DNA from: Botryllus schlosseri
Taxonomy: Eukaryota > Chordata > Ascidiacea > Stolidobranchia > Styelidae
Assembly (NCBI GenBank): GCA_000444245.1
Contig: ATSW01016121.1
Span: forward strand, 1 to 27,613
Reading direction: 5' to 3'
Length of the DNA: 27,613 nucleotides
Position 1 is the stretch's first letter, and each line of letters opens with the position of its first letter. The position numbers and the translations under genes were made by a program. Below are positions 10,544 through 19,450 of this stretch, in pieces. The notes beneath the pieces were generated by a model that saw only the letters and a list, made by a program, of their open reading frames with translations, ran no database searches and had not been told where the DNA came from.

Positions 10544-10870
10544 CTATCCACCTATCGTAGCACCATCTTTACTGCAATGCTGCATCCAAATACTCAGATC
10601 GAACCGTTGCTTAGTAAATCGAAAATTAGTAGACCTTTCCAAGCGCAAATAGGTCGTCCATGAGCCGAGAAGGATGCGCATGAGTAGGTAGAATTGTAAA
10701 ATCAGTAACTGTTTACGGTACGTTGGGTGGAAGATTTTCAGCAATTCACAACTCCAGGTTCCGTATCGTATGATATTTAGGGTTGCATTTAGAACAATCG
10801 TTCTTAGCCGGTGATCCCGTGAGCCCGTAGTGTTGCCTGAGCCAGTCTCTGGTATTCCAGTGGACATCAT
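10544..10870 (-). CDS. Candidate first coding exon of an unknown gene
   Basis: An ATGATG start with an in-frame TGA four codons upstream opens 108 codons with no resemblance to any family I know. The middle is moderately hydrophobic (a QLLILQFYLLMRILLGSW run at about residues 54-71), but too interrupted to call a membrane segment firmly. Near the end, ATAG followed by GTGGAT could be a splice donor just before the stop. Upstream, a TATAAAG (11033-11039) lies 23 bases before an initiator-like TCAGTCC (11012-11018), about 145 bases from the ATG. This could be a small gene, a first exon, or chance. No repeat overlaps it. Confidence 0.3.
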   Translation of the reverse strand: MMSTGIPETGSGNTTGSRDHRLRTIVLNATLNIIRYGTWSCELLKIFHPTYRKQLLILQFYLLMRILLGSWTTYLRLERSTNFRFTKQRFDLSIWMQHCSKDGATIGG

Positions 10871-11011
10871 GACACACGCTCAACTCACATGTGTGATTCT
10901 TGATAATGTTGTCTATCGCCCATAATTGGCTGCGGAGAATTAAGCACGCGATCAGTTTTCCAATCCTGGCTCACATAGCAACTAAGCAATAGCTATCACG
11001 CTGTTGGATTT

Positions 11012-11039
11012 GGACTGAGCGATACAGAGGCACTTTATA
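11012..11039 (-). promoter_or_regulatory. Candidate TATA plus initiator core promoter
   Basis: Reading the minus strand, TATAAAG is followed 23 bases later by the A of TCAGTCC, close to a TCAGT-type initiator. The spacing is somewhat shorter than the usual 25-31. It points toward the candidate exon at 10544-10870. Confidence 0.25.
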
Positions 11040-11321
11040 AGGCGGTTACTCACATTCCAAACTGTTCTCTGAAAAACAGTATCAGAAATCACACTGATTT
11101 ACAATTAATATTCATTACATTGTTTTCGGTTTGCATGAAAATCATATTTTAACGGTTTGTTCTGTCAACACTCGATTAGTGCACAGTTAATTTGCCAGTA
11201 ATATACAATAATTTATTAGATGCGTAGTTAGATATGGAATGCGATATGATCTTCTAATAGCTTGCGTAAGATTGCGTATGATTTGAACACCCGACATCGT
11301 CGTCGGGTCGAGCGATCTATA

Positions 11322-12232
11322 CCTTAACAATTCCATGGGGTGAACAGAACATTTTGATGTTTTACTTTACACTTTTATATAATAAATAACTAAAAACTTT
11401 CTTCTGTCGTAGCAATGCGGCTAATGGGTGGAATTGAACCAAATTTGGTGTGCAGGCTTCAATTGGGTAGCCTAACAATTTTATCAAGTATAGCCAGTAC
11501 AATTTTTGAAGAAAAGTCATTTTTCAACACCCCTACTGTGTATTGTACAATGGGCTCTTCAAAAATGACTTTTTTTTTCTCAAATCGTACTGGCTACTTG
11601 ATAAAATTGTTAGGTTACCTAATTTAAGCCTACACACAAAATATGGTTCAATTCCAACCCGTAACCGCTTTGCTACAGGAGAAGTAAGTTTCTATTTATT
11701 ATATAAAAATAAATAATGAAAAATGTGAAAATTTTCTGTTCACCCCATGAAAGCGTTAGGCTGTCTATACAAACGATGCTCACCAAATTTGGTTCAATTC
11801 CAACCAGTGGAAGCGAAGTTATTGCCGTCGAAAATTTTGATTTGAATAAAATAGTATTTACGGTGACCGATTCTTTGTTTATTTATTATAGTTGTGCTCA
11901 CCGTAAATACTATTTTATTCATATCCAAAGTTTTCGACGGCAATAACTCCGCTTCCACTGGTTGGAATTGAACCAAATTTGGTGAGCATCGTTTCTATAG
12001 ATAGCCTAACACTTTCATGGGGTGAACAGAAAATTTTCAAATTTTTTATTATTTATTTTTATACAGTAAATAGAAAGTTACTTCTTCTGTAGCAAAGCGG
12101 TTACTGGTTGGAATTGAACCAAATTTTGTGTGTAGGCTTAAATTAGGTAACCTAACAATTTTATCAAGTGGCCAGTACGAGTTGAGAAAAAAAGTCATTT
12201 TTGATGAGCCCTGTTGTACAATATACAGGCTT
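11322..12232. repeat. Three-armed foldback palindrome
   Basis: Three copies of one sequence lie in alternating orientation. Arm 1 (plus) is about 11322-11545, arm 2 (inverted) about 11553-11882, arm 3 (plus) about 11884-12232. Arms 2 and 3 form a palindrome of about 345 bp per side centred near 11883; arms 1 and 2 form a second centred near 11548. Each long arm holds two related sub-blocks sharing the core TTGGAATTGAACCAAATTTG, and shared landmarks include TTCATGGGGTGAACAGAA and ACAATTTTATCAAGT. Three perfect CCAAATTTGG boxes lie at 11439-11448, 11783-11792 and 11973-11982. It resembles a foldback or long-inverted-repeat MITE with an extra half copy. Frames inside it are mirror images of each other, not genes. 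Confidence 0.9.
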
Positions 12233-12339
12233 TGAAATTAGCTGGATGGTGAGATCCAGAAGTATGGCCTAGCAGTATTTAAATTATCGTTATAAGTAAT
12301 AGCCTACACTCGGAGTGTTTTCATGCGGATCCATACGTT

Positions 12340-12390
12340 GTCTGAAGTTTCAAATGCGGCTCCGACATCCAAAGAGGCTGGGAACCACTG
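12340..12390. mobile_element. hAT right-terminal fragment
   Basis: It ends GAGGCTGGGAACCACTG, inverse of a CAGTGGTTCCCAGCCTC terminus, preceded by an AATGCGGCTCCGAC block like the subterminal part of other hATs here. No left end was found. Confidence 0.5.
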
Positions 12391-12481
12391 ATCTAGTTGT
12401 TTTACGGTCCAATATCCCTAATTACAACTTCACAACACGAAACATGGGTCACTATAGAGTTGTAAAATGGGTTGGTCGAAT

Positions 12482-12530
12482 CAGGAGTCGGCAACCTTTA
12501 TATGAAACAACCCCAATTTAAAGAGAAGCA
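12482..12530. mobile_element. hAT left-terminal fragment
   Basis: It starts CAGGAGTCGGCAACCTTTAT, very close to the common hAT terminus CAGGGGTCGGCAACCTTT. No right end was found, so the extent is unknown. Confidence 0.5.
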
Positions 12531-13703
12531 TATACGTGCGACTCCATCAAGTCCTCCGTCACGGAGAAAGTATTTCAAATGATGCTGAAGCTAACTAATA
12601 AGAGTTTAGTATTCATATGTACCGCTATCGAGAAATTTTGATTCACAAAACTATCCAAAATAAATGATTTCAAAAGCACAAAATTGTCAATTCTCTCAAG
12701 GTTTGATTTTCAATGTTAATGTGATGGTTACCTCTACATACTGCCGACCAGTTTTTAAAGACGCGGTATGAATTTGGAGAAGGTTAACAGCAAGCCATGC
12801 TGTGCTTTAAATCGATCCCATTTTATTTTTATCATCGTCATTGCCCTGATTCCGGCTGCATGTAACCGTATCGTTCAGACGGGAAGTCACTGAATCATAA
12901 AATATGCCCTTTTCGTTTACGCCGAGTGCATTGATAACCAAAGGAAGACGTGGGGCAGAGACCGGCTTTGCATTCACTGCGATCATAAACAAGCCAAATA
13001 GGACATGGACATGAGCCTGTTGCTTGTATAGGCCTATTTCTCCAGATGCGTTTATGTCCTTATATTTTCCTCAGCCTCGAAGATGTCTTCAATCATTCAA
13101 GTGTAAAGACGTATTTGATTTCAGTGATGCAACATATAAAACAGTGAGTTAACTGATACGAACAGGGCGAGAAGTCATCTGTATAGCACTCAGTCGACTC
13201 ACTCGTGCGTAAATCACGGAATGCTGCGGATACTATAATTCATGTAAGTATGGGTTTACGGTAAATGGCCGTCTTAGATTGGCAGTCTGCCTTAACGCAG
13301 TTCCATCACACTACATATGGGTTTACCGACAAAGCTTTTCGAAATATAGATAGGGCCTATTGCATTTTGCATGGCACTGCGCATCGACATCTGGGAGCGC
13401 TGTTCTATACCACTTTGGAGAGTGAAAGACATTTGTAGGCTGTAATGGACTTGCTTTGAATCTTTCTGGCAAAATGACTAAATATCATTGCAGAGACGTA
13501 CAAAATGAACGTCAGTATTTCCATCTCCAATTCTGTTTGGTGTTGTAAGCCACATCTGCACATGCACGTTACGTAATATGGGTTACATTTTTTGAGTACA
13601 TATGGTAAAATGAAGAATTGGCTGAGACATTCCCGTTTTAATACCGAACTAAACCCACCGTGCAGTGCAGGTCCATCATACCACCTTTTCAGACGATCTA
13701 TAC
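12531..13703. other. Stretch without a recognised gene
   Basis: A minus-strand frame at 12807-12992 encodes a secretory-looking start (LFGLFMIAVNA then KPVSAPRLP) with no upstream Met in frame, so it would need splicing. A second minus-strand frame at 13405-13716 runs into the hAT end at 13704. Neither has a family match. A 12-base string, tatgggtttac, occurs near 13249 and 13315. Confidence 0.3.
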
Positions 13704-13929
13704 CAGTGGTTCTCAACCTTTTTCACCTCGCGGACCGGTAAAATTTCAAAAAATGTCTGGCGGACCGGTGAACTTTCAAAAATTGAAAGGAAGCCAAACT
13801 GTATAGTATGCAACCGTTTTATGCAATTATATGGTGCTGGAGAGTGACATTTATAGGGCTGTTATCGTAATTAATTATCTCCGTGATGGCATCCATGTGA
13901 TTTTATGGTAGTGAGTCTACTGTGTCGAG

Positions 13930-14480
13930 GTAAAATTGCCTTGTCCAGATAAACGTGCTACCGCCGAAAGTCGTTTACAGTGTTTCGCGCCAAAGGCCGG
14001 GAGTTTAACCGACCACGCCAACTCGAATACTATTCTTCTCTTTGACAATATCGAGAGAAGTAGCGTTTCGGAGTCGAACCAAGCACCTTGTCGTGCTACC
14101 TTGCTCATTGCCCACTACCACCAGACGCAGGCTACTCGGGCAACTACGAATACAATGCGCCGCACGAAAACACCTTACAGCAGCTATACTGGGCATCCGG
14201 AAATCCGGGCCGAAAAAGCACTTCGTCAGTCCACCCCAAAAACGTTGGTCTTGGGCCCCCACAGGGCGATAAGCCACACTTCCGGGGGCTTCACCCACAG
14301 ACTCCACAGTTGGGTAGATGTTTTCACCTGTACTTGTGAGCACATTCATTCTACTCAGTGTAAGCAGAGAGTTTATGTAGCTTAATCGCGCCAATAGCGA
14401 AAATTTTCGATCGTTCATGACTGAATCGGTTTTCTCGCTGTGGAATTTTTGGCACGCCTTTCTGAGTCCCATGTTAGCCT
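13930..14480 (-). mobile_element. tRNA-derived SINE (region; outer bounds approximate)
   Basis: On the minus strand 14060-14135 is 76 nt long, as a tRNA. Its ends GTAGC and GCTAC pair; an A-box-like TGGTAGTGGGC is followed by a 5-bp AGCAC/GTGCT anticodon-type stem and a B box, GGTTCGACTCC (14070-14080), with a T loop TTCGACT. The anticodon loop is only six bases, so this is a SINE head rather than a working tRNA. The tail would run toward 13930. Overlapping frames on both strands over 13936-14472 are by-products of the GC-rich repeat. Confidence 0.65.
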
Positions 14481-14899
14481 AAACTTCACCATGTCGTGGC
14501 GCGGTAATGGCTGACGCCGAAATGCCTATTTTTATAAACCATGCGTATTTCTTGGAGATGGGCACCTAATTAGCAAAACATTTAGTGACACTAAATCGCG
14601 CAGGGAGCGAAAAAATTGAAAAATTTTCGAAAAACTTTTAACAAAATACGCAATGATTTATGTTCATTTGCAAAATAATTTTGGGCCCCCTTTCAAGCTC
14701 GGCCCCTCTCCAATTGGGCGGTTTGGGGTGCCCCAGATACGGTCCTGCACGAAACGAATAAATCGAAAACGAATGATCGCGCCAACTGCGCTGTTTAGCG
14801 ATGAGTCAGCTCTTATCTGTTCTGTACTTGTCGCTCGCATGTCGTCAAATGACACGTCTTCAACTTCAAGTCAAGTCGAACATGTTTCCAGCCCTAATG

Positions 14900-15254
14900 T
14901 AGGGTTACCATATTTTGGAAACCTGAAAATAGGACACTTTTGCTGGAGTACCGGAGTAAAATTTTTCCCTATTTCGTGGTTAGTTGACTAAAAAATAATA
15001 AAAAGATCATTTTTCGGGCTCGGTTCCAGAAGTCCACACTTTTGTTGAATTCTCCGTTCATTGACTAAAAAAAGAGGTCAACTTTCCGGCTAAGCTCCCG
15101 AAATAGCCGCCGGAGCGTTACTTCAGTGCTGATTTACTGTTTCTCAGTCGAATTTTACCCCATATTAAACCAGAATTGTCACAAAAGAGGACATTTGGGC
15201 GTCCTCCAAGGACAATTTCAAAAAAGTCATATAAGAGGACGTATGGTAACCCTA
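14900..15254. mobile_element. Non-autonomous hAT, TAGGGTTACCAT family
   Basis: The termini TAGGGTTACCATATTTT and GACGTATGGTAACCCTA are inverted repeats. The 8-bp duplications are ccctaatg (14892-14899) and ccctactg (15255-15262), one mismatch. A related truncated copy starts at 24924. It lies inside the hAT at 13704-15440 and is therefore a later insertion. Confidence 0.88.
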
Positions 15255-15448
15255 CCCTACTGTTACCTCACGAAGTTCTGAATCAGTTTAAAATTCGATG
15301 TTTCATTCATTTTATCAATGGACAAGCCTTCAACATTGCATCTTGAAATTAGGGTATAAAATTGTAATATACCTGGCGGACCGGCAGGAATGTTGTCGCG
15401 GACCGGCACCGGTCTGCGGACCGGCGGTTGAGAACCACTGATATATAC

Positions 15449-15953
15449 TACTCTACTCGCGCAAAGCAATGAAGCAAATCCCAATACAACTTCGCCAACA
15501 GTTATTATATCAACCTTTAGAAGTGTACAGATATCTCAATACCCTCCGTCGAACCAATATGACTATCAGTCAATTGCCCGCATGAAGCAAGAGTCACATT
15601 CATATTTTCGGAGATCCCCCAAAGACCATTGGTGGAGAAGCATGGACCAAAACATTATCCGAACTACCGCTATTCACACAAATCGAAAAGGAAATTCGTC
15701 TTGTAACAGCATTGTTCGTATGTATAATATTGCTATCAGGTATAGCCCATATTATTATGCTGCTACACCTATACTACGATTCAAGGATTGGTCAACGTAA
15801 AAATTCCTTGTGAAATCGAGATATGTACTCCTGTTACATTGTCAGTACCTAGAACTTTTTAAAACATCCAAATGACATATTCTGACAGAATTCATTCTAT
15901 AACTCTGATTAAATCTAACCGGTGGAATGTGAATATTTTATTTTCATTCTTTT
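15449..15953. other. Stretch without a recognised gene
   Basis: One plus-strand frame (15582-15800) without family resemblance. No repeat recognised. Confidence 0.3.
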
Positions 15954-16206
15954 GAATAGTATATTCATATTAAAATGAACCTGAATATTTTCGGCTGACA
16001 CTCGTCAGGGGCAATCGTCAGCGACAAGTACAGAATTCAAAAGAAAATCGTATATCAACAATCGTATCACAATCGTATCATATACCATTCTTGATATAGA
16101 ATGCTCTTTTGAATTCTCTACTAGTTGCTGACGATCATCCCTGACGGGTGTCAGTGTCAGCCCAAAATATTCGGGCTCATTTCAATATGAATATAGCATA
16201 CTATTC
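15954..16206. mobile_element. Inverted-repeat MITE with about 90-bp arms
   Basis: The left arm (about 15954-16044) and right arm (about 16108-16206) are inverted copies. They share GAATAGTAT at the tips, tattcatatt, a GAATATTTTSGGCTGACAC block, GTCAGGG, TCGTCAGC and GAATTCAAAAG in order. The roughly 60-bp centre holds three AATCGTATC strings. Family and target duplication are unclear. Confidence 0.8.
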
Positions 16207-16241
16207 GTTTGTATATTGAAGTTCTGTAGGCTACCTACGAG

Positions 16242-18023
16242 CAGGGCATGGTATGGTATGGTATGGAACGAAAATTCTCCATACTCCATACTTGCCTTAC
16301 CCTCTCCATACCATACTTGTAATTTTCCATACCATACCAACATTGTTCCATACCATACTTGATACATATTCCATACTTTCAAATACTTGAATATCATAAG
16401 TATATTTCCTTTTCTAGCACCTATATTATTGATATTTCGGATGTCATTATTGCTTAAACTAGCCATGATGCGAATCTAATTCCTGGTAATAGTTTTATAC
16501 AGAGTCTGTTTTGGTGAGGTTTAGTCCACGGTGGTGAGGTGCCGTGTAAGTCTACTCTACAGCTTCCGCGAGCAAAATGAGATAGTCAGCAGATTGTCAT
16601 ATAGGACCGTCCATAAAAGGGACGGGTAACATACTGCCCGCGGGCCGCGANGAGATTTTGTCCGGCCCGNGGACAGTTTCCCGTCTTACATGATNATGTA
16701 GCCCGCGGCCCCAGTCAGCCGAGATTCCCCACCACTTGCTTAAACGTAACATTTTAGTGACTGCTTATGCAATTATATAGGTGTGCGCACTGCGCAGCGT
16801 GCGAGAGTGTGGAGCTTNTACGCGTAAGTTCGTCGAAGCGAGAAGACTTGCATTATCGGCATTNNTGATGTACTCAACCCTAATGAATTGATATCTTGNT
16901 AAATTTTGGGTACCGGACTNATGAAACGCTTTGAAATCATAATTAAGGATNGCACCGNGAGTNAGTTGATCAGAGAGAAGCAGACATGGCGGCGNCTGTA
17001 TGACAATGCTGTTCTCAAATCCNCATTGNATTGTCATTATCGGCAAGAAAAGGCTTTGAAGTAACATTGGTGTCGATAGAATACATTCACTAAATACGAT
17101 TTATTCCTTGTATATATGCGCGAATAATGTATCCATTCAGCAATCCGGCTTGTCAAGTTCTTAATTTTCCTATATCCGGCCCACCGACTGGCGAAGTTGC
17201 CCGCCCCTGCTCCATAAGAATATAATCGCATTTCCGGTACATTGACATGATGCACATGCAAGTTTGAAGTAAATACTCGCAAAATAATTTATAATATAAG
17301 CGCACGCACCCATAAAATATCCCAGCTACAGGCGATCAATACTGCAGCGATCGGCGTGATTATTAGTACATCATTTGGTTGGGGTTAGCGTGGCGAGAAT
17401 TTCAAACTATGTCTACCCCACTCCCTAATTTATAATCCTAATGCGAGAGCGTTTGAAATATGACCAAAAAGATATCTCGGTATGCAAATAGTATAAATGT
17501 GCGGAGCGGACGATGTTTCAGAAGAAATGTAATCATCAATCGCATTGAGCAATAAGTACGTTGCATCATTATTGCTTGTGAGCTGTCGTCACTCAAGGAA
17601 TAAGGTATAGCTGGAGTTGACTACATTACCAATTATTGCGTCACATGATAGACTATGCTCGGAGACGTCGTGTCTAGACTCAATAGAATATCAGATCAAC
17701 ATTACTGTTGTCATTATTATATCACAAAATCATGTCATTCCAAGTGCTCCTAAAACCGTTGCACAAGCGCGTATTTGTACCTACACACATAACAAAAGTG
17801 ATCGTATTCCGTGAGCAGCGAACAACGTACGCTTCATGAAGCTTGCACAGATCACGATAAAATGTATAAAACACCAAAGTATGGAAGTATGGAAATGTCG
17901 TTCCATACCATAGATTAAAATCTTCCATTCCATACCATACTTGCATTGTTCCATATTCCATACCAAAATATCGATCCATACCATACCATACTTCCATACC
18001 ATACCATACCATACCATGCCCTG
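16242..18023. mobile_element. hAT with GGTAT-repeat ends, carrying an inner hAT
   Basis: The left end CAGGGCATGGTATGGTATGG and right end CCATACCATACCATGCCCTG are inverted repeats. They are flanked by identical 8-bp duplications cctacgag at 16234-16241 and 18024-18031. The GGTAT/ATACC pentamer is repeated many times over the outer 130-150 bp of both ends, a pattern fitting transposase-binding arrays. Frames here read as chance M-V-W-Y-G-M repeats. The interior is interrupted by the element at 16617-17209. Confidence 0.93.
16617..17209. mobile_element. Inner hAT with CGCGGGCCGC blocks
   Basis: The left end AAGGGACGGGTAACATACTG and right end GAAGTTGCCCGCCCCTG are imperfect inverted repeats of a CAGGGGCGGGCAACTT terminus. 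The 8-bp duplications are gtccataa (16609-16616) and ctccataa (17210-17217). All undetermined bases (N) of the window fall inside it. A part (16944-16998) recurs inverted at 27496-27550. Confidence 0.88.
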
Positions 18024-18031
18024 CCTACGAG

Positions 18032-18829
18032 AAGCTTTTCAATCTTTGAAGGATTTTTAGGAATGAAGTTAAATCGTGAATTCATTGTGACGCAATCGAA
18101 ACAGAAACTGTCAGAATGTCCTAGTATCGTGGATTTCAATCAGAGCTACAGGGCTGCTTTTACGTTAGATTTTATTGGATATATAGCCTATATCAATATG
18201 ATGTATTACTAACAAAAGCCTATATACAATAAGCAATACGACTCCGCGACATCCGCGCCCGGAAATCTATATATGTTTTTTTTTCAGAAACACTCAAACT
18301 TTGAATATGTTCCTGCAGTTTAATCCCGTCATGCAATTCGTATTAATGTTGACATAGAAGACTTTAAGAAAACCTGTTCGGATTACAACCTTGGTGTTAG
18401 GTATGGTTAGGGTATTTCTCTAGCTGTGCAGTATGAAAATGGTGTCCTGAAATAAAGATATTTCTCATGGTGAGGTTGTGTAGCACACCATACCATATCA
18501 TCTGCATAAACTCTGGTGCTTAGTAGACTTAGCAAGCTACGTGAAATCGCGGAAGTCAAATTATACGGGAATCGACGAATAGCACTCGATATCTCAATAT
18601 ATGCACGGAGATGCAATGGATGAGATCCAGCAAGATCCAACTCGAATGCGTACGTTTGTAAGGTACAAACAATGCACGTGAAGCTATAGCTGGAAACGTC
18701 GATATTTTAGCTTCTACGTACATGCTTGATGCGAATGGCAATATCATGTATTTTACCTCAACTGCTTCCATATCCTATTATTAGATTCAAATTCCTATTA
18801 TAGGGTCCAACCATAGCTCCGGGGTCTCA
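18032..18829. other. Stretch without a recognised gene
   Basis: Two overlapping minus-strand frames (18407-18640, 18556-18771) have no family match. No repeat recognised. Confidence 0.3.
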
Positions 18830-19055
18830 TAGGGTTGCATTTAAAACAAATGGTTTTGTTTGCAACACTTTATTTAGAACATGTGTTTTTAAGTTGTATA
18901 ATTATGCCATAAATGCGTATAAATACTTTCCAAAAACATGCTGTATGAGCCTACGGACGAAGATTACCGACGATATAGCCGACGTATACGATATGAGGGG
19001 GTTGGGACGCTCGAAATAGTCGTTTCAACAGCTACAGTAGCATTCGTAGATAGAC
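18830..19055. mobile_element. Truncated hAT, TAGGGTTGCATTTAAAAC family
   Basis: It starts TAGGGTTGCATTTAAAAC and matches, inverted, the right half of the element at 9435-9845, including the gagcctacgga block and the ...cgatatgag..ggttgg..cctc/cgtc run. It is cut where the next hAT terminus begins at 19056. Confidence 0.75.
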
Positions 19056-19130
19056 CAGGGGTGTCAAACATACGGCCGGCCAGAACATTTCGGTCAGCCC
19101 CCGATGTCATTATGAGTAAATTGATTTTTT
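19056..19130. mobile_element. hAT left-terminal fragment
   Basis: It starts CAGGGGTGTCAAACATACGG followed by CCGGCCAGAAC, a typical hAT end of the CAGGGGTGTCAAAC type. The right end was not found; a possible inverse block (atccggcccacaaccc) lies near 19976-19991 but lacks a clear terminus. Confidence 0.5.
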
Positions 19131-19234
19131 TTAATAACTAGCACATTTATAACTGAAGTTGAGTACTTTGACGTAAATAATCCCACAAGACAGAAAATGA
19201 CGAACATGTAGAATGTTCATAGGCCACGTTATAA

Positions 19235-19450
19235 CCATTAGTAGACGAGCGAGGTAGTGTAATCGTGATGCGTCTGGCTTCTTGCGTCGTGGGTTCAAGA
19301 CGGCCGGATCAGACCAAAGATTCAAAAACTGGTTTCCGCCGCTATCCTGTTTGGCGCTCAGCATCGACGGGTAGCATGGGGGAGAAAAGGGGGCACGGAT
19401 TAGAGGACCTTACGGCCGTATCGCATCTCCGTCGGCAAAGTATCTAGATG
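19235..19450 (+). mobile_element. tRNA-derived SINE, plus strand
   Basis: An A-box-like GAGGTAGTGTAA (from 19251) is followed 41 bases later by a B box GGTTCAAGAC (19292-19301), the right order and spacing for a polymerase III head. A body with a TTTGGCGCTCAGCA string (about 19350-19363) and a GGTAGCATGGGGGAG block follows. Boundaries are approximate and no target duplication was resolved. Confidence 0.55.

Larger units (their letters stand above)
13704..15440. mobile_element. hAT element, CAGTGGTTCTCAACC family, carrying two insertions
   Basis: The ends CAGTGGTTCTCAACCTTTTT and CGGTTGAGAACCACTG are inverted repeats with GCGGACCGG blocks just inside both ends (13729, 13758, 15376, 15400, 15418). 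The 8-bp duplications are atctatac (13696-13703) and atatatac (15441-15448), one mismatch. Inside are a tRNA-derived SINE and a second hAT (14900-15254). No transposase frame is left; the frames at 13917-14472 fall on the SINE. Confidence 0.88.

Noticed and set aside
11415-11976. Several 60-76-codon frames in the foldback
   Set aside because: They are mirror translations of the inverted arms.
14060-14135. Functional tRNA gene on the minus strand
   Set aside because: The anticodon loop has six bases and one T-stem pair is broken; it sits in a repeat body, so a SINE head fits better.
13936-14472. Long overlapping frames of 149 and 155 codons on opposite strands
   Set aside because: They overlap the tRNA-derived SINE and each other, and have no family resemblance.
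17722-18139. Minus-strand frames rich in MVWYG repeats
   Set aside because: Translation of the GGTAT pentamer array at the hAT end; low complexity, not a protein.
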